A stretch of DNA of 64,000 bases, taken from assembly GCA_964606085.1 (NCBI GenBank), contig CAZSFD010000010.1, forward strand, positions 22,466 through 86,465. The letters are read 5' to 3'. The position numbers and the translations under genes are program-made. How positions within the stretch are numbered: position 1 is the first letter of the stretch; each line of letters begins with the position of its first letter. The notes below the pieces were generated by a model, which was given only the letters and a program-made list of their open reading frames with translations, was not told where the DNA came from and did no database searches. Source of the DNA: CAIQJJ01 sp964606085. GTDB lineage: Bacteria > Chloroflexota > Anaerolineae > Anaerolineales > UBA4823. Shown in pieces: positions 58,547-64,000 of the stretch.

Positions 58547-59506
58547 GTGGAATCGTTCTTTGAATTGGTTCGCCAACCCTTACAGTTGGTTGAACAAAAA
58601 ATCCTCATTCAGGCAGAAGGGTATCACCCCGAGCTACGCGCGGCCCTGGTACATTTATTGGCTTCTGGCGGCAAACGCATTCGCCCCATCCTGGTTTTGC
58701 TGGCCGGGAAAATGGTCGGGGCACAGCCAGATCACCTGAACACCCTCGCTGCGGCGGTCGAACTGCTGCACACAGCCACCCTCGTTCACGACGATTTAAT
58801 TGATGGCTCACTGCTGCGCCGCGGCAACCCGACGCTCAATGCGCGCTGGTCGCCTGCGGCCACCGTCCTCACCGGCGATTTTCTATTCGCCCGCGCGGCG
58901 AAATTAGCCGCCGAACTGGATTCTCCCCCCGCCTTGCGTGTTTTCTCCAATGCGCTGGCAACGATTGTGGATGGCGAAGTGCGCCAGATGTTCACCAGCC
59001 GCGGCCAGGCCAGCCGCGAGGATTATTACCAACGCATTTATGCCAAGACCGCTTCCTTGTTCGAGGCCTCCACCGTGACCGTGGGCATTCTGAGCCAAGC
59101 GGACGAAAGCACCCAGGCCAACCTGAAGGCATTCGGCTACGAATTGGGCATGGCGTTTCAAATCGTAGATGACATCCTCGATTTCACCGGCGAACAGGCC
59201 ACCGTAGGCAAACCAGTTGCCAGCGATCTGCGCCAGGGATTGATCACATTGCCGGCGCTCTATTTTATCGAGAACAACCCCGACAACCCGGAAATGCAAG
59301 CCATCCTCAGGCATGAAGAATGCAGCGAAGCCTGCTTTGAACGCCTGCTGGAGCAAATTCGCCACAGCGGGGCGGTGGAACAGGCCGCCAACGAAGCTCG
59401 CCAGCATACCCGGCGAGCGCTGGACGCGCTCAACACCCTGCCTGGCGGCCCAGAGCAACAGGCGCTCGAAGAAATGACGCACTACATCGTCAGCCGTCGC
59501 TTATAA
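58547..59506 (+). CDS. Polyprenyl diphosphate synthase
   Basis: A 319-aa trans-prenyltransferase. GTG 58547 behind TTGGAG is preferred over ATG 58511, which would overlap tatD. First Asp-rich motif VHDDLIDGSLLRRGNPT, second IVDDILDFTG, with GGKRIRP near the N-terminus. The bulky residue context before the first motif (LLHTATLV) suits long-chain (about C30-C50) synthases making quinone side chains. A UbiA-type prenyltransferase at 62381 may use such products. Confidence 0.9.
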   Translation: MESFFELVRQPLQLVEQKILIQAEGYHPELRAALVHLLASGGKRIRPILVLLAGKMVGAQPDHLNTLAAAVELLHTATLVHDDLIDGSLLRRGNPTLNARWSPAATVLTGDFLFARAAKLAAELDSPPALRVFSNALATIVDGEVRQMFTSRGQASREDYYQRIYAKTASLFEASTVTVGILSQADESTQANLKAFGYELGMAFQIVDDILDFTGEQATVGKPVASDLRQGLITLPALYFIENNPDNPEMQAILRHEECSEACFERLLEQIRHSGAVEQAANEARQHTRRALDALNTLPGGPEQQALEEMTHYIVSRRL

Positions 59507-59538
59507 AAAAAGCCCCCGCAGTTTGCTGCGGGGGCTTT
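59507..59538. terminator. Intrinsic terminator between convergent genes
   Basis: AAAAAGCCCCCGCA pairs with TGCGGGGGCTTTT around a 5-nt loop, with A-run and T-run on opposite sides. It serves the polyprenyl synthase (+) and the esterase (-). Confidence 0.92.
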
Positions 59539-59555
59539 TCGATCAGGCAGGCGCT

Positions 59556-60629
59556 TCAACCTAACTTTTCCCACAAAAAATCATACGCCCGGCGTCCGCT
59601 GATCTGGTGACGGCCCTCGAAAATATCCGTCTCCACCTGCGCGGCGGCTTCCCACACCGCGTACACTTGTGACCGAGCCATGTCCACCGACCGCTGCACC
59701 GCCTCGAGTGGGAAGATCGGGTCGTAGGTGCCGGCTTCCACCAGCAGGGGGCGCGGTGCGATCAGGCCGACAATGTCGTACATCTCGCCAAATTGCGCCA
59801 GGCCGGGGACAAAATTGCAGGCGCAGTGGTGCATCGCCAGGATGCTGTCTTTGAAAGTGGAATAGTAGCCGCTGATCACACATGCTTTGATGCGTTCATC
59901 GAGCGCGGTGGAAAAGAAAGTGTGCATCCCGCCGCCCGAAATACCCATCGCACCCAGGCGAGCAGTATCCAGGTCGGCACGCGTCTCCAGGTAATCCACC
60001 AGCCGCCGGGCATCGAAGATGCGCAAGCCAACCACTGAGCCGCCCAGGTGAAAGGCCAGGCGGGCCGTGTGATCGCACGTGCCGGGGATTTCCTGGCCGA
60101 TGGTGGTGTTCAGATACGAAAAATCGGTCTGGCGTTCACCAAAACAGGAAATTTCGGGGCAGGCCACGGCAAACCCACGCCGACACAGGGCCACGCCGAA
60201 ATCCTTGTGATAGCCATCGGGCGTATCGCGTTCGTTGCCATCTTCCCACAGGCCGACAATATCTTTGACGCCATAGCCATGCCCGTGGAAGGCCACCACC
60301 ACCGGCAAGGGCCGCGGGCCATCTTTGGGCAAGAGCAGATAAACCGGCATCTGCGCGCCAGGCCAGGTTTGCAACAACCATTTTTCACGGTAATAATCCC
60401 CTTTGTCCACCGTTTCGACCAGATGCGGTGCGAACGGGGCAGCGGGTAAATCCTGAAAGCCAATGACCCGCTGCAATTGCGCACGCACCTGTCTCTGCCA
60501 GGCCAATGCTTCGGGCTGCGAGGCCGCCTGGAAGCGATAGAGCGCCTGTTCCGGCTGATAGTGCGTCCAAAGCCCGTATGCCGGTTGCAGGGCGGGATAT
60601 TCTTTGGGTGTCAAAAGCTTGGTAGACAT
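59556..60629 (-). CDS. Alpha/beta hydrolase (acetyl xylan esterase/abhydrolase_7-like)
   Basis: A 357-aa hydrolase. Oxyanion-hole region AFHGHGYG, nucleophile Ser in MGISGGGMH, acid Asp in AGTYDPIFP and His in EGRHQISG make a complete triad. The context LLLPKDGPRPLPVVVAFHG and CPEISCFGER is like the large esterases acting on plant polysaccharide acetyl groups. No signal peptide, so cytosolic. CAAGGAGCAGGGC supplies the ribosome-binding site. Single gene between two terminators. Confidence 0.85.
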   Translation of the reverse strand: MSTKLLTPKEYPALQPAYGLWTHYQPEQALYRFQAASQPEALAWQRQVRAQLQRVIGFQDLPAAPFAPHLVETVDKGDYYREKWLLQTWPGAQMPVYLLLPKDGPRPLPVVVAFHGHGYGVKDIVGLWEDGNERDTPDGYHKDFGVALCRRGFAVACPEISCFGERQTDFSYLNTTIGQEIPGTCDHTARLAFHLGGSVVGLRIFDARRLVDYLETRADLDTARLGAMGISGGGMHTFFSTALDERIKACVISGYYSTFKDSILAMHHCACNFVPGLAQFGEMYDIVGLIAPRPLLVEAGTYDPIFPLEAVQRSVDMARSQVYAVWEAAAQVETDIFEGRHQISGRRAYDFLWEKLG

Positions 60630-60649
60630 GCCCTGCTCCTTGATGGGGT

Positions 60650-60681
60650 AAAAAAGCCTCCAGATAATGCTACCTGGAGGC
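60650..60681 (-). terminator. Intrinsic terminator
   Basis: GCCTCCAG (60656-60663) pairs with CTGGAGGC (60674-60681); on the minus strand the stem is followed by TTTTTTA. It terminates the DUF4832 gene. Confidence 0.82.
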
Positions 60682-60702
60682 TGATAGATATTGCGGGGGG
60701 AG

Positions 60703-62253
60703 TTATGGTGCTGGCACCGGGGTCGAAAGTTTCTTGGAACGCGAGTGATAAAGTTCGATAGTCAGGTCGTTTTCATCACGCAAAGTACCCGGCCCAGAGG
60801 GGTCTACGGTCAGGGTAAGACCGAGGTTGTGATAGCCTGTCATGGGGTCCCACAGCCCATCATTGGCCAGGCGGATGGCGTATTCAGGACGGCCATACAG
60901 TTCATTCTTGGGGTCAGGCAGATACAGGTACACTTCATACTCACCCACCTGCATGCCCTTGGGCAGGGCGGCGTAGATATTCAAGGTCTGTTCGCCTTCG
61001 CCGGGGCCGGGCAAGAACAGGCGGTTGCCGTTGTCTTCTTCCTCGATCTCGTAGACTTCGCGAATATATTCAACCTGGGTCACTTTATTTTTCAAGACCA
61101 CCTCAAAGCCATGCCCGTTGATTGGGCGGGCGTAGCCATCATTGATCATCGTCAATGTCACCGACATCATCGCCCCCGGTTTCAGCACTTCGGGCAGCGT
61201 AGCGTCAATCAGACGATAACGATAGCCCAGGTTTACGCTCAAAGCCTCAGCGGTGCCATCTTGCTGCCAGGCAGCGTATACATCTGCCGCGGCGGGGTAA
61301 TTTCGGCCCATGGCACTCCAATGGTTGGCAACCATCTCAGCTAACACGGCATCTTTGCCAGCCTCGTCAGCGCAAAAAGCCATCGGCATACCCACCTGCA
61401 GGGTGTAGGCGCTGATTTCCTGAACATAAGTTTTCAGGGCGGCCGCGTCGCCGCCAGCGTAAAAATCACCCATTTGACAGCTTGAAAAGGCCATGCCATT
61501 GCTGAAACCGGTGCGAACGGTGTCTGGAGAGTATTTGAGATAGGCCTGTTCAAGCGGGATGGCCTCGCTGCCCAACAGGCTGACACGCGTGGCGGCGAAG
61601 GGCAGGGCCAACATGCGATCCCATGCCCAGTATTTGCGCCACTTTTCGATCACGGCCTTGCCATCCTCTTGCATGGCCAGGGTGTTGGGGTCAAGGTAAT
61701 TGTAGGCTGAGCCAGACCAGGTGCCTTCAATACCCACGAAGCCCGGCTCCAGCCAGGGGATGATGTCATTGTTCAGTTCAATCGTGCGGCCAACCTGATC
61801 GATGTGCTGCAAAACGATATCCACCGGGGCATCGGCATTCGCTTCGCTGGTGTAATAGAAAAGCGGGATCAATTTGAAACCGGTCGTGCGGGCCACTTCG
61901 AGGTCGCCTTTCAGTCGCTCAATCACCGCCTCGGCCATGGCCGCATCCTTATAATCCGCCAGGTTGTAATAAACCTTGACCAGGCTCAACCCCTCGGCAG
62001 CATAGCCAAAGAGCTGCGCCTCGGTCAGCGGCTCGCCAGACATCACCACCTCGTACCAACCGCGTTCGGGGTTGCGAAAATTGCTGGTATCTGGCTGATA
62101 GGTCGTGGTTTGATAGACTGGCGGAATAGGCTTGTTGTTCATCATCACGATGACAATCACCACCACCAATACCACGACCGCAACAATTCCAGCGATGATG
62201 AAGGGGGTGTAAGTGCGCTTTTTGAATGTCTTCTCTTCGATTGGCTTGAACAT
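60703..62253 (-). CDS. DUF4832/DUF4874 domain protein, membrane-anchored
   Basis: A 516-aa protein from ATG 62253 behind GAGGAGA. A single N-terminal membrane anchor (PFIIAGIVAVVVLVVVIVIV) follows a short basic cytoplasmic tail, so the bulk is extracellular. The start of the outer part, FRNPERGWYEVV, and the later ALSVNLGYRYRL region match the glycan-associated DUF4874/DUF4832 proteins, whose N-terminal half resembles a TIM-barrel glycosidase and C-terminal part a beta-sandwich. The activity is unproven; polysaccharide processing is likely. Confidence 0.85.
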   Translation of the reverse strand: MFKPIEEKTFKKRTYTPFIIAGIVAVVVLVVVIVIVMMNNKPIPPVYQTTTYQPDTSNFRNPERGWYEVVMSGEPLTEAQLFGYAAEGLSLVKVYYNLADYKDAAMAEAVIERLKGDLEVARTTGFKLIPLFYYTSEANADAPVDIVLQHIDQVGRTIELNNDIIPWLEPGFVGIEGTWSGSAYNYLDPNTLAMQEDGKAVIEKWRKYWAWDRMLALPFAATRVSLLGSEAIPLEQAYLKYSPDTVRTGFSNGMAFSSCQMGDFYAGGDAAALKTYVQEISAYTLQVGMPMAFCADEAGKDAVLAEMVANHWSAMGRNYPAAADVYAAWQQDGTAEALSVNLGYRYRLIDATLPEVLKPGAMMSVTLTMINDGYARPINGHGFEVVLKNKVTQVEYIREVYEIEEEDNGNRLFLPGPGEGEQTLNIYAALPKGMQVGEYEVYLYLPDPKNELYGRPEYAIRLANDGLWDPMTGYHNLGLTLTVDPSGPGTLRDENDLTIELYHSRSKKLSTPVPAP

Positions 62254-62294
62254 GATTTTCTCCTCGAATGTTGTTTGAAAGACCAAAAGACTTT

Positions 62295-62304
62295 TATAAT
62301 TATA
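62295..62304. promoter_or_regulatory. Overlapping divergent -10 boxes
   Basis: TATAATTATA contains TATAAT on plus (62295-62300) and on minus (62299-62304), between the divergent DUF4832 (start 62253) and UbiA-type (start 62381) genes. Both genes have ribosome-binding sites, so both have normal leaders. Confidence 0.5.
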
Positions 62305-62380
62305 CTCAGGCATGAAAATTTTGGTGAAATTTTTAGCACCACTGATATTCAAGTGCTTCACGCACCCCTACGGAGGTACC

Positions 62381-63376
62381 ATGAACCCTGCCATGTGGAT
62401 CAAAGCCCTGCAAATCATCCCCCGTATCGAGCAACATGAATGGAAACGGCTCGATATTTTCGCCCGCTGGCTGATCGCCACGCGTGCCGCGGTGTTGATC
62501 ATGACCTTTCTCTCGGCAGCTTGCGCGGGCATCTTTGCTTTTCGGGCAACCGGATTTGCCTTTGGTCCCTGGCTGCTGGTGGCCTGTGGACTGATTTTGG
62601 CCCACGCCACCAACAACTTGCTCAATGACTACACCGATTTTACCCGCGGCGTCGACCAGGATAATTACTACCGCGCGCAATACGGCCCACAGCCGCTCGT
62701 TCACGGCCTGCTGAGCAAGAACGAACTCCTGGCCTACGCTGCTGTCACCGGGCTGCTGGCGGGGGTCTGCGGGCTGGCGCTAACCTGGTATCGCGGCGGT
62801 TATACGCTGCTGTTCATGGCATTGGGTGCATTCTTCGTACTCTTCTACACCTGGCCTTTGAAATACATCGCCCTGGGCGAGATCGCCGTGTTGCTTGTCT
62901 GGGGACCGTTGATGATCGGCGGGGGCTACTATGCCATTACGGGCCAGTGGGATTGGAACGTGGTGCTGGCCAGTCTGCCCTATGCCCTGGGCGTGACCAC
63001 CGTCATCTTTGGCAAGCACATTGATAAAGCCGAGATAGATCGTCAAAAGCGCATCTTCACCCTGCCGGTGATCATCGGCGAGAAGGCCGGGCGTACCAGC
63101 GTGGTAACGATGTTCGTCCTGCAATACGTTCTGACAGGCGTCCTCATCCTAACTGGCTTCTTTACCCCGGTGATGCTGGTTGTGCTATGGGCTTTGCGCA
63201 CCTTCGCCCAGGTGTGGCCAATGTTCAAAGCCCCCAAACCTGATGAAAAGCCTGCCAATTACCCCGATGTATGGCCGAATTACTTCGTAGCCGCCGCTTT
63301 CGTGCATAATCGCGCTTTTGGGGTCGTTTTTTTGTTGGGACTGCTGATCGACTCGGCCATCCAGGCCTTTATCTAG
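62381..63376 (+). CDS. UbiA-family prenyltransferase
   Basis: A 331-aa membrane enzyme with about eight spans, from ATG 62381 behind CGGAGG. The first Asp-rich motif is NNLLNDYTDFTRGVDQDN. The second motif position reads GKHIDKAEIDRQKRI, with Asp residues in the family spacing. It transfers a prenyl chain to an aromatic ring such as a naphthoate in menaquinone synthesis; which acceptor is not clear. The final quarter (PKPDEKPANYPDVWPNYFVAAAFVHNRAFG) is longer than in standard MenA/UbiA. Confidence 0.85.
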   Translation: MNPAMWIKALQIIPRIEQHEWKRLDIFARWLIATRAAVLIMTFLSAACAGIFAFRATGFAFGPWLLVACGLILAHATNNLLNDYTDFTRGVDQDNYYRAQYGPQPLVHGLLSKNELLAYAAVTGLLAGVCGLALTWYRGGYTLLFMALGAFFVLFYTWPLKYIALGEIAVLLVWGPLMIGGGYYAITGQWDWNVVLASLPYALGVTTVIFGKHIDKAEIDRQKRIFTLPVIIGEKAGRTSVVTMFVLQYVLTGVLILTGFFTPVMLVVLWALRTFAQVWPMFKAPKPDEKPANYPDVWPNYFVAAAFVHNRAFGVVFLLGLLIDSAIQAFI

Positions 63377-63387
63377 CGCTTACCCAT

Positions 63388-64000
63388 CTATTTGCAAACC
63401 ATCCCTCTGCGATGCGACAATCCCAATGCATCAAATTTTCGGCGCACTTCCTGAATATCGTCCCACATCAGCGCTTTGGGCGAGCCGGGGTTGCGTGAGG
63501 GGTTGCGCAGCAGATAAGATGGGTGGAAGATCGGCATCAGCCAGCGCTCGCCCTGCTGAACCCATTGGCCGCGCAATTTGGTGATGCCGGTTTGCCGCAG
63601 CAGCGATTCGCAGGCCACGTTGCCCGTTAGCAGCAGAATGTGCGGGCTGACCAGGCGGATGATCTCCTGCACATAGGGGCGGTAAAAGTCAATTTCGAGC
63701 GTGGTTGGCTTGCGGAAAGTATCGCCAGCCTCGCCGGGGGGCATGCGAAAGACCGAATTGGTGATGAAGACATCCTGTTCGGGGTCGAACTGGGCGGCCG
63801 CAAGGATTTTGTCGAGCATCTGCCCGGCCTTGCCAACAAAGGGCTTACCCTGGATATTTTCCTGTGGGCCAGGCGCTTCACCGACGATCATCAGGCGGGC
63901 CTGCGGGTTGCCGCGGCAGATGACCACGTTCGTACCGGCGTTGGCCAGCGGGTCGTGGGTCATGCCCATCATTTTGGCGATCAGTTCGTCGAGCGTGGCG
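63388..64000 (-). CDS. Uracil-DNA glycosylase, family 4-like, lacking Fe-S ligands (partial, runs off the window)
   Basis: The visible 203 codons are open to the right edge, so the true start lies outside. Motifs: MIVGEAPGPQENIQGKPFVG (active site), VFITNSVFRMPP and IFHPSYLLRNPSRNPGSPKALMW. The fold is family 4 UDG, which removes uracil from DNA. At the four positions where family 4 enzymes carry [4Fe-4S] cysteines this protein has Met, Asp, Arg/Phe and Phe/Tyr (THDPLANAG, NSVFRMPP, LEIDFYRPY), so no cluster is expected. It is convergent with the prenyltransferase (11 bp). Confidence 0.88.
   Translation of the reverse strand, partial: ATLDELIAKMMGMTHDPLANAGTNVVICRGNPQARLMIVGEAPGPQENIQGKPFVGKAGQMLDKILAAAQFDPEQDVFITNSVFRMPPGEAGDTFRKPTTLEIDFYRPYVQEIIRLVSPHILLLTGNVACESLLRQTGITKLRGQWVQQGERWLMPIFHPSYLLRNPSRNPGSPKALMWDDIQEVRRKFDALGLSHRRGMVCK

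Overview
The window looks like a chromosome segment from an uncultured member of Chloroflexota, probably class Anaerolineae. The evidence is GC-rich coding sequence, sugar-ABC lipoproteins with Thr/Pro/Ala/Glu-rich linkers, short tandem and inverted repeats between genes, and several genes whose -10 box lies 6-10 nt before the start codon (leaderless mRNAs). This is an inference; no rRNA is present. One 10-N scaffold gap (3977-3986) and a frameshifted dnaN suggest a metagenome-type assembly.

Region 1 (1-14,840) is an integrated mobile element whose far end lies outside the window. Up to 12.1 kb every gene runs on + and most are unknown. The recognisable ones form a DNA-processing set: a Gp3/recombination-directionality-like protein with an SSB-like C-terminal tip, an element-borne sliding clamp (dnaN, frameshifted), a DUF6573 protein, RadC, a DUF6094 adenine methyltransferase, and a translationally coupled SNF2-like helicase with a clamp-motif-like tail. 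Three genes (134, 3712, 7272) share a conserved leader of about 90 bp. The element ends with an HTH/zinc-ribbon protein and two tyrosine recombinases whose stop codons abut, next to the 3' end of an initiator tRNA-fMet gene, the likely attachment site.

Region 2 (14.9-31 kb) is chromosomal: tex; a minus-strand operon of SDR, epimerase, shortened GNAT and a ValS remnant; an MBL hydrolase; plsY; a membrane protein; lipoprotein/SCP2/M23 peptidase; folC-lon; ThuA; photolyase. Region 3 (31-41 kb) holds an aldo/keto reductase, a GPH-type symporter, a sugar ABC importer whose lipoprotein carries two complete substrate-binding domains in tandem, and a divergent DUF8091-like/ABC exporter pair sharing one symmetric -10 element.

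Region 4 (41-50 kb) has prfB with the classic +1 frameshift, PAP2, DedA, GT4, and a six-gene minus-strand operon: Uma2 nuclease, cysteine desulfurase, two DUF488 proteins, a DuOB-like protein and MnmA. MnmA plus cysteine desulfurase is a tRNA 2-thiolation pair; the embedded DUF488/DuOB genes make this the best candidate here for an undescribed nucleic-acid/sulfur system. Region 5 (50-64 kb) carries an EEP hydrolase, glmM, an AT-rich ATPase plus PD-(D/E)xK-like cassette with a decayed third gene, an enlarged phosphohexomutase, tatD, a polyprenyl synthase, an esterase, a DUF4832 protein, a UbiA-type prenyltransferase and, running off the right edge, a family-4-like uracil-DNA glycosylase that appears to lack all four iron-sulfur cysteines.
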